Both the position numbers and the translations under genes were made by a program. The notes under the pieces are model-generated. The model made no database searches and was not told the DNA's origin. It was given only the letters and a program-made list of their open reading frames with translations. From assembly GCF_039537985.1 (NCBI RefSeq), contig NZ_BAABBN010000017.1, positions 1 to 64,000 of the forward strand: a stretch of DNA of 64,000 nucleotides, read 5' to 3'. This document shows, piece after piece, positions 26,144 to 35,483 of the stretch. This DNA is from Litoribacillus peritrichatus (GTDB taxonomy: Bacteria; Pseudomonadota; Gammaproteobacteria; Pseudomonadales; Litoribrevibacteraceae). How positions within the stretch are numbered: the stretch's first letter is position 1; each line of letters begins with the position of its first letter.

Positions 26144-27244
26144 ATGAAATTTGCGATTTCCAGGGAAGCTCTGTTGCGGCCTTTGCAGCTGGTCGCAGGG
26201 GTGGTTGAGCGTCGACACACATTACCAATTTTATCCAATATTTTAATGGTACTCGAAGACGGCCAGTTAAAATTGACTGGTACCGATTTGGAAGTTGAAT
26301 TGGTGGGTGCTTTAACGTTAGAACAACCGGGAGAGTCCGGGCAAATTACAGTACCGGCTCGTAAGTTACTGGATATCTGTAAGTCGTTACCCGACCAGTC
26401 TTTATTGGAGTTTTCCACCGACGGTGCCAAGGCTCAGGTAAAAGCCGGTCGCAGTCGTTTTGTGTTAGCGACCTTGCCTGCGGACGATTTCCCGAAAGTG
26501 GAAGAAAGCGAAGCCGCTTTGAATTTCACCATGAAAGCGGATGATCTGAAAAAACAATTTGATCAAACCAGCTTTGCCATGGCACAGCAGGACGTTCGTT
26601 ATTATCTGAATGGCATGTTGCTGGAAGTTTCTCAGGGTGTGGTTCGTACAGTGGCGACTGACGGTCACCGTCTGGCGATGTCCGACAGTTCAGCGGATGT
26701 GGCTTGCGATAAAAAGCAGGTCATTGTACCTCGTAAAGGGGTCATTGAACTTCAGCGTTTATTGGGCGACAGTGACGATGTGATTTCTGTTACGGTTGGC
26801 AGTAACCATATTCGTATTGGTGCAGGTGACTACCTGTTCACGTCAAAGCTGGTGGAAGGCAAGTTCCCGGACTACGAACGTGTTGTCCCGAAAGGGGGTG
26901 ATAAATTCTTGTGCGGAAACCGTCAGGAATTACGTCAGGTTTTCCAGCGTACGGCGATTTTGTCGAATGAAAAATACCGTGGTGTTCGTTTGACGGTAGA
27001 AGGTGATTCGCTGCAAGTGGTGGCCAACAACCCTGAGCAGGAACAAGCGGAAGAAACCGTTGGCGTCGATTACGAAGGCGACTTGTTGGAAATTGGTTTT
27101 AACGTGACCTACTTGCTGGATGTGTTGAATGCCCTGTCCGGTGAGCAAGTAAAAATGACCCTGTCAAATGCCAACAGCAGTGCCTTGGTTGAAGATTTTG
27201 ACGGTGGCACGTCTGTGTATGTAGTGATGCCGATGAAGCTCTGA
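26144..27244 (+). CDS. dnaN: DNA polymerase III beta sliding clamp
   Basis: Processivity clamp (366 residues) with the three repeated clamp folds. It begins MKFAISREALLRPLQLVAGVVERRHTLPILSN and ends SVYVVMPMKL, the typical C-terminus. Follows dnaA by 131 bases. It is followed by a strong terminator and a lipase gene, so it is not in a simple transcriptional unit with recF as in most relatives. Confidence 0.98.
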   Translation: MKFAISREALLRPLQLVAGVVERRHTLPILSNILMVLEDGQLKLTGTDLEVELVGALTLEQPGESGQITVPARKLLDICKSLPDQSLLEFSTDGAKAQVKAGRSRFVLATLPADDFPKVEESEAALNFTMKADDLKKQFDQTSFAMAQQDVRYYLNGMLLEVSQGVVRTVATDGHRLAMSDSSADVACDKKQVIVPRKGVIELQRLLGDSDDVISVTVGSNHIRIGAGDYLFTSKLVEGKFPDYERVVPKGGDKFLCGNRQELRQVFQRTAILSNEKYRGVRLTVEGDSLQVVANNPEQEQAEETVGVDYEGDLLEIGFNVTYLLDVLNALSGEQVKMTLSNANSSALVEDFDGGTSVYVVMPMKL

Positions 27245-27322
27245 TTGAGCGATCAAACTTTACGCTGAAGAAAGGAATGCTTGATTAAGTTGGGCCGTTA
27301 AAATCTTCAATGTAAAAAAATG

Positions 27323-27362
27323 AAAAGCCGAATACGTTAATCAACGTATTCGGCTTTTTTTT
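27323..27362 (+). terminator. Strong terminator after dnaN
   Basis: A perfect 16-bp stem (27323-27338 with 27343-27358), 4-base loop, and a T run to 27362. It should end dnaA-dnaN transcription before the lipase gene. Confidence 0.9.
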
Positions 27363-27604
27363 GCCTGCTTGTTTTGAAGCACGTCCCAAAGCTCGGTTTG
27401 CGTGGGTCGTTTCATGTTGATGAGATTGAAAGATAAACCTTTCGTCTGACACCCGTTTGGGTGGGGTTCAATCTACCTGAACTATCGCTTCTTAGGTCAG
27501 TTGAGACCTGTTCAGTTTTTAGTCCTCTACTATAATCAATGGATAGCTACACAAAGTAGCAAGCCGTACCTCGTTAACAAAAATAAAATATTGAGGACAA
27601 CAAC
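27363..27604 (+). promoter_or_regulatory. Lipase upstream region
   Basis: The gap of 27245-27604 holds the dnaN terminator and then this stretch. A perfect TATAAT lies at 27531-27536, about 70 bases before the lipase ATG, but I see no good -35 box at the right distance, so an activator-dependent promoter is possible. A GAGGAC ribosome-binding site precedes the ATG. No gene is visible. Confidence 0.35.
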
Positions 27605-28585
27605 ATGAAATACTTCCTTAACTGGGCTGCTCGCTTAGCGACGGCATTCACTCTTCTTATTGTTAGTTATTCTGCATCAGCGGGCTGCTGGTTTTTTTGC
27701 AGCAACGACAACAGTAATTATGCACAAACAAAATACCCTATCGTGTTAGTTCACGGTATGTTGGGGTTTGACAGTATCTTGGGCATGGACTATTTCTATG
27801 GCGTGGAAGATGCGCTTGAAGACAAAGGGGCCAATGTCTTTGCCGTTCAGGTCACAGCACTGGACTCTTCAGAGGCGCGCGGGGAAGAGCTTTTGCTCCA
27901 GGTTCAGCAAATCCTTGCGGTATCGGGTGCTTCCAAAGTGAATCTGATCGGTCACAGCCATGGCGGCCCTACCGCTCGTTACGTGGCATCTATTCGTCCG
28001 GATTTGGTGGCATCGGTGACCAGTGTCGGTAGCCCTCACACGGGTTCAGATGTCGGTGATTTGGTACAGGACATTTCCGACAGCAGCGACACTCTGACCA
28101 CAGGTATCAGCGCGATTGTTAATGCGTTGGGCAGTTTCATTAATCTGTTATCAAGTAATCCAACCGATAACGGACAAAATTCTTTGGGTACTTTGGAGTC
28201 ATTAAACTCTGAAGGTGCGGCTGCATTTAATGCGGCTTACCCGGAAGGTATGCCTACTTCGTACTGTGGCAGTGGTGCTAACCCAGCGTCGAATGGCGTT
28301 CATTACTACTCTTGGAGCGGAACCTCTCCTTACACAAACGTGTTTGATCCGGTTGATCCGTTTTTGGCCATTGCTTCCACGGCATTTGCTCTGGACAGCG
28401 GCGAAGCAAACGATGGTTTGGTTGGGCGTTGCAGCTCTCATTGGGGCACCGTTATTCGCGACAACTACCGGATGAATCATCTGGATGAAGTGAACTTGAT
28501 GATTGGTATCCATCACTTGTTTGAAACGGACCCTGTCTCTGTGTTTGAACAACAGGCGAATCGTCTTAAGAAGGCGGGTTTGTAA
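27605..28585 (+). CDS. Secreted triacylglycerol lipase, subfamily I.1-like
   Basis: A 326-residue alpha/beta hydrolase with a Sec signal peptide (about residues 1-26, ending SASA). Nucleophile Ser118 is in GHSHG; the oxyanion segment is VLVHGMLGFD. The catalytic Asp in NDGLVG and the His and calcium-ligand Asp in MNHLDEVN match Pseudomonas LipA-type enzymes, as do the two Cys (SYCGSG and GRCSSHWG) that form their disulphide. An extra CWFFC pair follows the signal peptide. These lipases usually need a foldase (Lif) encoded next door; none is present here. It stands alone between dnaN and recF, flanked by terminators on both sides. Confidence 0.9.
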   Translation: MKYFLNWAARLATAFTLLIVSYSASAGCWFFCSNDNSNYAQTKYPIVLVHGMLGFDSILGMDYFYGVEDALEDKGANVFAVQVTALDSSEARGEELLLQVQQILAVSGASKVNLIGHSHGGPTARYVASIRPDLVASVTSVGSPHTGSDVGDLVQDISDSSDTLTTGISAIVNALGSFINLLSSNPTDNGQNSLGTLESLNSEGAAAFNAAYPEGMPTSYCGSGANPASNGVHYYSWSGTSPYTNVFDPVDPFLAIASTAFALDSGEANDGLVGRCSSHWGTVIRDNYRMNHLDEVNLMIGIHHLFETDPVSVFEQQANRLKKAGL

Positions 28586-28610
28586 GTCTAAGGTTAAAAT
28601 TGTTAGACCA

Positions 28611-28655
28611 AAAAAATCCCTGCACTGTGGTCATTATGGTGTAGGGATTTTTTTA
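28611..28655 (+). terminator. Terminator after the lipase gene
   Basis: A 15-bp stem with one G-T pair (28611-28625 with 28639-28653) and T run, 25 bases after the lipase stop. The A run on the other side makes it possibly bidirectional. Confidence 0.88.
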
Positions 28656-28703
28656 TGGGGTTGCTAAAATGGTTGCTCAATACATACCTGTTTTAGGAAT
28701 TTC

Positions 28704-29795
28704 ATGCTGATTACTCAGTTAAAGGTAAGTGGGCTTCGTAACCTTCAAGACGTAACCGTTCCGATCGGCTCGGATAAGCACGTCAGCCTATTTGTTGGTA
28801 ATAACGGAGCTGGAAAAACCAGTTTCTTGGAAGCCATTCATTGTTTAGCCACTGGCTCGACCTTTCGAAATTCGTCAATCAAACACCTTATTGGCCGAAG
28901 CGATGATGCCTATTTCATTCATGCCAAAGCCGAATCGTCAGGCGCCTTTTCAGAAACCAGTGTCGGCATTACCAAGAACAAAGCAGGCAAAGGTGAGGCT
29001 CGGCTCAACGGTGAGAAAATTCGGACTCAGGAGGCGATCAGCTCTCTTTTTCCTGTGATGGTACTTGAACCAGGCTCATTTGATCTGGTGATCGGTAGCC
29101 CGGATTATCGCCGAAAGTTTCTCGATTGGGGTGTGTTTCACGTGAAACATGAGTTCTGGGCTTTGTCGGCCAGATACAAAAAAGCGATCAAACACAGGAA
29201 CGCCCTCCTCCGCAAACAAGCCGACCCTTCTTTAATATCTCCATTCTCACAGCAGCTGGTTCAGCTTGCTGATCAGTTGACATTCATGCGTGAAAGTTAC
29301 TTCCAGCAATTAAAAGTTGAGTTCGAGGCCGTCGCAGGTCAATTAACTGATTTAGAAAATGTTGAGATGAGATATAATAGGGGGTGGTCGAGAGACCTGG
29401 AGTACGAAGACTACCTAAAGGTGAACTTCGACAAAGATTTAGAGTCCGGTTATACCCGTTATGGACCACATCGAGCAGATTTGGTGATACGGGCTTCCGG
29501 GCTACCCGTTAAAGAGGTGTTGTCCCGAGGACAGCTCAAACTGTTGGTTTGTTCATTGGTGCTTGCACAGTGCCGTTTGTTTGAGCGGAACGGGAATAAA
29601 GAAACTATTCTGTTACTGGATGATTTGGCTTCAGAACTGGATGAACAACACCGAAATAAAGTATTGCATGAGCTGGTTCAAATGGGACGTCAGGTGTTCA
29701 TGACGTCGGTGGATTTGAATGGGTTTAGTGAAGAGATTTTGAATCAGACTCAAGTGTTTCACGTGAAACAAGGGAAGATAACAGTAAGCTCATAA
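28704..29795 (+). CDS. recF: DNA replication and repair protein RecF
   Basis: SMC-like ATPase (363 residues) that loads RecA at gaps through RecOR. Walker A GNNGAGKTS is at about residues 32-40, with the signature LSRGQLKLL and Walker B ILLLDDLASELD near the C-terminus. AGGAA ribosome-binding site. The coding sequence contains two perfect parS sites, which encode VFHVK at both places. Confidence 0.97.
   Translation: MLITQLKVSGLRNLQDVTVPIGSDKHVSLFVGNNGAGKTSFLEAIHCLATGSTFRNSSIKHLIGRSDDAYFIHAKAESSGAFSETSVGITKNKAGKGEARLNGEKIRTQEAISSLFPVMVLEPGSFDLVIGSPDYRRKFLDWGVFHVKHEFWALSARYKKAIKHRNALLRKQADPSLISPFSQQLVQLADQLTFMRESYFQQLKVEFEAVAGQLTDLENVEMRYNRGWSRDLEYEDYLKVNFDKDLESGYTRYGPHRADLVIRASGLPVKEVLSRGQLKLLVCSLVLAQCRLFERNGNKETILLLDDLASELDEQHRNKVLHELVQMGRQVFMTSVDLNGFSEEILNQTQVFHVKQGKITVSS
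29134..29149. promoter_or_regulatory. parS centromere site 1
   Basis: TGTTTCACGTGAAACA, a perfect 16-bp palindrome equal to the bacterial chromosomal parS consensus bound by ParB. It lies within recF, in frame as Val-Phe-His-Val-Lys. The cognate parAB genes are at 7.9-9.7 kb. Confidence 0.93.
29755..29770. promoter_or_regulatory. parS centromere site 2
   Basis: A second, identical perfect parS palindrome, 621 bases from the first and near the end of recF. It is in the same codon phase as the first site. Confidence 0.93.
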
Positions 29796-29813
29796 TGAGC
29801 TATGAGGAAGGTT

Positions 29814-32228
29814 ATGTCAGAACAAGAATATAATTCGTCCAGTATTAAGGTATTAAAAGGCCTGGATGCTGTAAGAAAAAGACCTGGCATGTATATCGGT
29901 GATACCGACGATGGTACAGGTCTTCACCACATGGTGTTTGAGGTGGTCGATAACTCCATTGATGAGGCATTGGCTGGTTATTGCAGTGATATCCGTGTCA
30001 CTATTCATCCGGACGAATCCATCAGTGTGTCGGATGACGGTCGTGGTATTCCGGTGGGTATTCACGAAGAAGAAGGCGTTTCTGCTGCCGAAGTTATCCT
30101 GACGGTACTTCATGCCGGTGGTAAATTCGATGACAACACCTATAAAGTCTCCGGTGGTTTGCACGGTGTGGGTGTTTCGGTTGTGAACGCATTATCCGAA
30201 AAGCTGAAGCTTACTATTCGCCGTCAAGGTAAAATCTGGGAGCAGGAATACGTACACGGAGTACCAAAATCTCCGCTAGCCCCTGTGGGTGATTCTGAAG
30301 CCACAGGTACTGAAATTCACTTCAAGCCTTCCGCTGAAACCTTCACTAACATTGAATTTAGCTTCGATTATCTGGCTAAACGTCTTCGTGAGTTAGCATT
30401 CTTGAACTCTGGCGTGGGCATTATCCTGAAGGATTTACGCTCAGGCAAAGAAGAAACCTTCAAATACGAAGGCGGCTTGAAAGCGTTCGTTGACTATTTG
30501 AATACCAATAAGACGACCGTTAACAGTATTTTCCACTTTGAAAATGAGCGTGAAGACGGCATTTCGGTGGAGGTTGCTCTTCAGTGGAACGACAGTTTCT
30601 CGGAAAATATTTTCTGTTTCACCAATAACATTCCACAGCGTGATGGTGGGACACACCTTGCCGGTTTCCGTGGTGCTTTAACCCGTACGTTGAATCAGTA
30701 CATTGAGAAAGAAAATCTTCAAAAGAAATCGAAAGTAGCCACTACCGGTGACGATGCCCGTGAAGGTTTGACGGCGATTATTTCAGTAAAAGTGCCTGAT
30801 CCAAAGTTCTCTTCTCAGACTAAAGACAAGCTGGTTTCTTCGGAAGTGAAATCGGCCGTGGAACAGGAAATGGGCGCGAAGCTGGTTGAGTTCCTCGAAG
30901 AAAATCCGAACGAAGCCAAGATGGTTGTTCAGAAGATGGTGGATGCTGCACGCGCCCGTGAAGCGGCGCGTAAAGCCCGAGAGATGACGCGTCGTAAAGG
31001 TGCATTGGACATCGCAGGTCTGCCGGGCAAACTGGCAGACTGCCAAGAGAAAGACCCTGCCCTTTCTGAAATTTACCTGGTGGAGGGTGATTCAGCGGGT
31101 GGTTCTGCAAAGCAGGGCCGTGACCGCCGAACCCAAGCGATTCTGCCGTTGAAAGGTAAGATTCTAAACGTTGAGAAAGCACGTTTTGATAAGATGTTGT
31201 CGTCTGTTGAAGTGGGTACTTTGATTACAGCGTTGGGTTGTGGCATTGGCCCGGAAGAGTTTGATCCGGACAAACTGCGTTACCATCGCATCATCATCAT
31301 GACCGATGCCGACGTGGACGGTTCTCACATTCGAACCCTGTTGCTGACCTTCTTCTTCCGTCAAACACGGGAATTGTTAGAACGTGGTCATATTTATATC
31401 GCTCAGCCTCCTTTGTATAAAGTGAAAAAAGGCAAGCAGGAACAATACATCGACAGTGATACAGACCTGGACAACTTCCTGGTGCAAATCGCTTTAGATA
31501 ATTCGTCACTGCACATCAATGCTGATGCGCCAGGAGTCAAGGGTGAGTCTTTACAGCTGTTGGTGGATAAATACCGCAGCGTGATTAAGATGTTGGATCG
31601 TCTGGATCGTGTTTATCCTAAGAAGATTATGGAAGACCTGATTTACAGCCCGGCCATTACCTTAGACGGATTAAAAGACGAAGCCTTTGTTACGGACTGG
31701 GTAACTCAACTGAACAGCGAACTGGAAACCGGACGCCGCAGTGGCATTCATTACCACTTATCGGTTCGTAAAGATGAAGAGCGCGGTTTGTTCTTGCCGG
31801 TTATCGCAGTGACCGAACACGGGTCGACGCAAGAATATTTGGTCAGCCATGAGTTCTTTGACTCTCCTGAATACGCCAGTATTCTTGATCTGGGTAAAAA
31901 CATTGCTACCTTGCTGGAAGACGGAGCTTACGTTCAGCGTGGCGAACGCGTTCAGGAAGTGTCTTCGTTCAAAGAAACTTTGGAGTGGCTGATGAAAGAA
32001 GCGCGTAAAGGCTTCAACATTCAGCGATACAAAGGATTGGGTGAGATGAACCCAGAACAGCTTTGGGAGACAACCATGGACCCAGATTCTCGTCGTATGC
32101 TGAAAGTGAAAGTGGAAGATGCCATTGCCGCTGACCAAATGTTCACCACGTTAATGGGCGACGACGTAGAGCCTAGACGTGAGTTCATTGAGAAGAATGC
32201 ATTGAACGTGTCTAATCTGGATTTCTGA
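29814..32228 (+). CDS. gyrB: DNA gyrase subunit B
   Basis: ATPase subunit of DNA gyrase (804 residues). The GHKL ATPase domain has ENSID-type VVDNSIDEALAG and GGLHGVGVSVVNALS; the TOPRIM domain has EGDSAGG and DADVDGSHI; the C-terminal RYKGLGEMNPEQLWETTMDP is intact. I use the ATG with GAGGA seven bases upstream; an in-frame ATG four codons earlier (29802) is possible. Only 18 bases separate it from recF. Confidence 0.99.
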   Translation: MSEQEYNSSSIKVLKGLDAVRKRPGMYIGDTDDGTGLHHMVFEVVDNSIDEALAGYCSDIRVTIHPDESISVSDDGRGIPVGIHEEEGVSAAEVILTVLHAGGKFDDNTYKVSGGLHGVGVSVVNALSEKLKLTIRRQGKIWEQEYVHGVPKSPLAPVGDSEATGTEIHFKPSAETFTNIEFSFDYLAKRLRELAFLNSGVGIILKDLRSGKEETFKYEGGLKAFVDYLNTNKTTVNSIFHFENEREDGISVEVALQWNDSFSENIFCFTNNIPQRDGGTHLAGFRGALTRTLNQYIEKENLQKKSKVATTGDDAREGLTAIISVKVPDPKFSSQTKDKLVSSEVKSAVEQEMGAKLVEFLEENPNEAKMVVQKMVDAARAREAARKAREMTRRKGALDIAGLPGKLADCQEKDPALSEIYLVEGDSAGGSAKQGRDRRTQAILPLKGKILNVEKARFDKMLSSVEVGTLITALGCGIGPEEFDPDKLRYHRIIIMTDADVDGSHIRTLLLTFFFRQTRELLERGHIYIAQPPLYKVKKGKQEQYIDSDTDLDNFLVQIALDNSSLHINADAPGVKGESLQLLVDKYRSVIKMLDRLDRVYPKKIMEDLIYSPAITLDGLKDEAFVTDWVTQLNSELETGRRSGIHYHLSVRKDEERGLFLPVIAVTEHGSTQEYLVSHEFFDSPEYASILDLGKNIATLLEDGAYVQRGERVQEVSSFKETLEWLMKEARKGFNIQRYKGLGEMNPEQLWETTMDPDSRRMLKVKVEDAIAADQMFTTLMGDDVEPRREFIEKNALNVSNLDF

Positions 32229-32298
32229 TTCAGGATGCATGTGGAGCGTTAACGCTAAGCTAGGGGCAGCGCTCCATACCCGCATACAGGCCAAATAC

Positions 32299-32339
32299 AA
32301 AAAAACCGCTGAGGAATTAACTTTCTCAGCGGTTTTTTT
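32299..32339 (+). terminator. Terminator between gyrB and plsC
   Basis: A perfect 15-bp stem (32299-32313 with 32325-32339) whose A and T runs make it a bidirectional terminator. It serves convergent gyrB (plus) and plsC (minus). Confidence 0.9.
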
Positions 32340-32362
32340 GTGCGTTGTTTGTTAGTTGTTGA

Positions 32363-33145
32363 TCAAAGTGCCGTGCGGTTATGGTGAAGGTGATCAGTTA
32401 TGGCGGATGCAGCTTTGCTCTCCCCTTCTATGGCCTTGAGAGCGTGCTCAGTCCAGTTTCTAAGTTCGTGGGTAAGTTGGCCTGGGGATTTTTCTTTGCT
32501 GCTGATAGGCGGCCCGATATGAACCCGAATTGTGCCCGGATACTTAATAAAACCGCCGTTGATGTAATAGCGTCCTGCGTTGTGGGCAATGGGTAATACC
32601 GGAACATTCGCCTCGATGGCCAGCGTTGCGCCGCTTTTGGCGTAGGAGCCTAAGTGCGTCGGTGGATTTCGGGTGCCTTCCGGAAAGATCAGTACCCAGA
32701 TGCCGGTCTTCAAATACTGCTTACCCTGTTCCATTATCTGGGCTCTTGCCTGCTGGCGGTTGCCCCGGTCAATTGCAATGGGTTTGAGCAGCGAATAGGC
32801 CCAGCCAAAAAAAGGTATCCAAAGCAGCTCTCGTTTTATGACCTGTGTCTGAGGAGTGCAAATGGACTGAAGAAAAAAGGTTTCCCAGGCACTTTGGTGG
32901 TTACTGGCAATCAGGCAGGGTTGTTCGGGGATGTTGTCGATGCCGGTGACTTGATAACGAACACCGCAGATGACCTTCAGTAACCAAATGAAGCCGCATG
33001 TCCAGGTGGTGATGATCAGCTTGTACCTGAGTTCGTAAGGTAAAAAGAGGCCAATCAATAAACCTAAGGTGTTTTGAATGATAGAGAAAACTACGACGAC
33101 CAGATAGAAAATGACCGAGCGGATAAACAGCGACTGAGGCAGCAT
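32363..33145 (-). CDS. plsC: 1-acyl-sn-glycerol-3-phosphate acyltransferase
   Basis: Membrane acyltransferase (260 residues from the chosen start) that makes phosphatidic acid from lysophosphatidic acid. Acyltransferase motif I is NHQSAWETFF, with Glu at the usual Asp position as in related Pseudomonas proteins downstream of gyrB; the FPEGTRN motif is present. Two N-terminal hydrophobic helices are visible. I start at ATG 33145 (MLPQSL); a TTG start 12 codons upstream is open. Confidence 0.92.
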   Translation of the reverse strand: MLPQSLFIRSVIFYLVVVVFSIIQNTLGLLIGLFLPYELRYKLIITTWTCGFIWLLKVICGVRYQVTGIDNIPEQPCLIASNHQSAWETFFLQSICTPQTQVIKRELLWIPFFGWAYSLLKPIAIDRGNRQQARAQIMEQGKQYLKTGIWVLIFPEGTRNPPTHLGSYAKSGATLAIEANVPVLPIAHNAGRYYINGGFIKYPGTIRVHIGPPISSKEKSPGQLTHELRNWTEHALKAIEGESKAASAITDHLHHNRTAL

Positions 33146-33302
33146 ATTGTAAGAATCCAAAAAAAGCGGATTATCTCGCAACCGACCATACAGCCCATTA
33201 TCTTTTGTTAAGACGCTGATAATTTTTGGGATGATTTAGCGGACTCTTGATGGGTGGTGAGTGATATTAAAAGGCGTGCTATGTATGTGAATGCTGGGCA
33301 TT

Positions 33303-33345
33303 AAAAAACCTTAGCTGAATGGATATTCAGACCAAGGCTTTTTAA
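33303..33345 (-). terminator. Probable terminator after glyS
   Basis: On the minus strand an imperfect stem (CTGAAT/ATTCAG extended by CCTT/AAGG with a small internal loop) ends in a run of six T. It lies about 70 bases after the glyS stop. No gene is seen between it and plsC. Confidence 0.6.
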
Positions 33346-33416
33346 GTGTTTTAGCTGATGGTCAACCTGGGCAACTGCAGATGGTCGTCACCCGGTTGAA
33401 CGCGCAGGCGACCACT

Positions 33417-35483
33417 CTATTGCGCCTGAAGTAACGAAATATCTGCAACTTCAAGGAATAAGTTTCTCAGGTTGGACAGCAATGCTAAGCGATTTGCGCG
33501 AACCGCTTCGTCGTCGGCCATGACCATTACTTGGTCAAAGAACTGATCCACAGGCTCACGAAGCTGGGCTAAGGTTTCCATGGCTACGGTGTAATCTGCG
33601 GCCTTGAATACGGCTTCCAGTTCATTGGCAACGAGGGTTACTTTTTCTGCCAACTGCTTTTCAGCCTCTTCTTGCAATAAAGATGCATCCACTTGGTTAC
33701 CGACGCCCTCACCTGCCTGCTTTGCCAGGATATTGGATACACGCTTATTGGCGGCGGCCAACGCTTGTGCCGCTTCTAATTTATAGAAGCCAAATACGGC
33801 GTGAACCCGGCTGTTGATGTCCAGTGGTTTAGTGACTCCGCGAGCACGAACCGCCTGGAATACTTCCGCCGGAATATTTTCGTCCTGATACCAGGCGCTG
33901 AAGCGATCCAGCATGTATTCGGTTAAGCTGGCTTTGGTTTCTGCTTTCAGTTCGATCGGCCAGTTATTGTCGATGGCCCAGTCGATCAGATCGGACAAGT
34001 CCAGGTCCAGGTTCTTTTCAACAAGAATACGCAGAACGCCAAGAGATGCGCGTCGTAATGCAAATGGATCTTTGGTGCCGGTTGGTACCTGACCCAGGCC
34101 AAACAAACCGACCAGGCTGTCCAGACGGTCTGCCAATGCGATGGCGGTACCGGTTGCGGTGGCAGGCAGCTGATCACCGGCGTAGGCTGGCATATACTGC
34201 TCAACCATTGCGGCACACACTTCGGCGTGCTCACCGTCGTTTTCAGCGTAATAACGGCCCGCGATGCCCTGCATGTCGGTGAATTCATACACCATGTTAG
34301 TGACCAGATCGGCTTTACACAGCTTGGCTGCGCGCTCGGCCAATGCAGTGTCGGCTCCGGTGTTGGCTGCAATCTTGGAGGCGAGAGCGGCAATACGTTG
34401 TGATTTGTCTGCAATGGAACCCAGCTTATTTACCCAGACCACCGAACGTAACTTATCAAAACGATTTTCCAGCGGCTGTTTTTTATCGGTATTCCAGAAG
34501 AACGCGGCGTCCGCCAAGCGAGGGCGAATCACTTTTTCGTTACCGGCAATGACTTGCGCCGGATCTTTACTTTCAATGTTGGCGACCGTAATGAAGTTCG
34601 GCATCAGCTGATCGTTACTGTCCACCACATGGAAGTATTTCTGGTGTTCCTTCATTGACGAGATCAATGCCTCAGAAGCCACTTCCAGGAAGCTTTCTTC
34701 AAAGTTACCAGCTAAGGCAACAGGCCATTCATTCAATGCCGTTACTTCATCCAGTAAGTCTTCGTCAATGACGGCCTGGCCACCGAGTTTTTTACCTTCG
34801 GCAGTCACTTGCTCTTGAATTAAGCTTTTGCGCTCTGCAAAACTTGCCATGACATAGGCTGCGCGAAGTTTTTCTTCGTATTCCGCCGGAGAGGCAATTT
34901 CAATGGCGTCGGGTGCATGAAAGCGATGACCCTTAGTGGTGTTACCTGCTTTCAGGCCTAACACTTCCCCTTTCACTACGTCGCTGCCTAATAACATGAT
35001 CAGCCAGTGGACCGGGCGAACAAATTCAGTACGGCTTGCCCCCCAACGCATCCGCTTAGGGATTGGGAGTTTGTCCAGGCTGTTTTGAACGATGTTGGCC
35101 AGCAATGAGGCCGTTTGTTGGCCTTTAATGCTCAACTCAATCATGAGTTTGCCGTTGTCTCCGGTCTTAATCTCAGACACGTCGACGCCGGAACGCTTGG
35201 CAAAGCCTTCTGCGGCTTTGGTTGGATTACCGGCTTCATCAAAGCCGATTTTAGCCGGTGGTCCATAAACCACTTCTTCTTTGTCTTCCTGTTTTTCCGG
35301 CAGGTCAGCAATGCGAACGGCTAAGCGACGTGGCGCAGCGAAGATTTCAGTTTTGGTGCCTTGCAGGTTTGCGTCCGCTAAACCTTGTTCGATGCCTTGG
35401 GCAAAAGCTTCGCTGAGTTTTTTCAGTGCTTTTGGCGGTAATTCTTCGGTGCCTAGCTCAACTAGGAAATCCTGAGTCGACAT
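33417..35483 (-). CDS. glyS: Glycyl-tRNA synthetase beta subunit
   Basis: Beta subunit of the bacterial alpha2-beta2 glycyl-tRNA synthetase (688 residues). It begins with the family start DFLVELGTEELPPKAL and has the conserved MRWGASRTEFVRPVHWL and AALADRLDSLVGLFGLGQVPTGTKDPFALRRA-type region. Its ATG overlaps the glyQ stop as TAATG. In Pseudomonas gmhB lies between plsC and glyS; it is not here. Confidence 0.98.
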   Translation of the reverse strand: MSTQDFLVELGTEELPPKALKKLSEAFAQGIEQGLADANLQGTKTEIFAAPRRLAVRIADLPEKQEDKEEVVYGPPAKIGFDEAGNPTKAAEGFAKRSGVDVSEIKTGDNGKLMIELSIKGQQTASLLANIVQNSLDKLPIPKRMRWGASRTEFVRPVHWLIMLLGSDVVKGEVLGLKAGNTTKGHRFHAPDAIEIASPAEYEEKLRAAYVMASFAERKSLIQEQVTAEGKKLGGQAVIDEDLLDEVTALNEWPVALAGNFEESFLEVASEALISSMKEHQKYFHVVDSNDQLMPNFITVANIESKDPAQVIAGNEKVIRPRLADAAFFWNTDKKQPLENRFDKLRSVVWVNKLGSIADKSQRIAALASKIAANTGADTALAERAAKLCKADLVTNMVYEFTDMQGIAGRYYAENDGEHAEVCAAMVEQYMPAYAGDQLPATATGTAIALADRLDSLVGLFGLGQVPTGTKDPFALRRASLGVLRILVEKNLDLDLSDLIDWAIDNNWPIELKAETKASLTEYMLDRFSAWYQDENIPAEVFQAVRARGVTKPLDINSRVHAVFGFYKLEAAQALAAANKRVSNILAKQAGEGVGNQVDASLLQEEAEKQLAEKVTLVANELEAVFKAADYTVAMETLAQLREPVDQFFDQVMVMADDEAVRANRLALLSNLRNLFLEVADISLLQAQ

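Noticed and set aside
27605..27700. Lipobox in the lipase signal peptide (SAGC)
   Set aside because: The residue at -3 is Ser and not Leu or similar, and related lipases are secreted and not lipidated. A type I cleavage after SASA is more likely.
32363..33145. Loss of the catalytic Asp in PlsC (HQSAWE instead of HX4D)
   Set aside because: Glu at this place is, as I recall, normal in the gyrB-adjacent subgroup of these acyltransferases, so it is not a defect.
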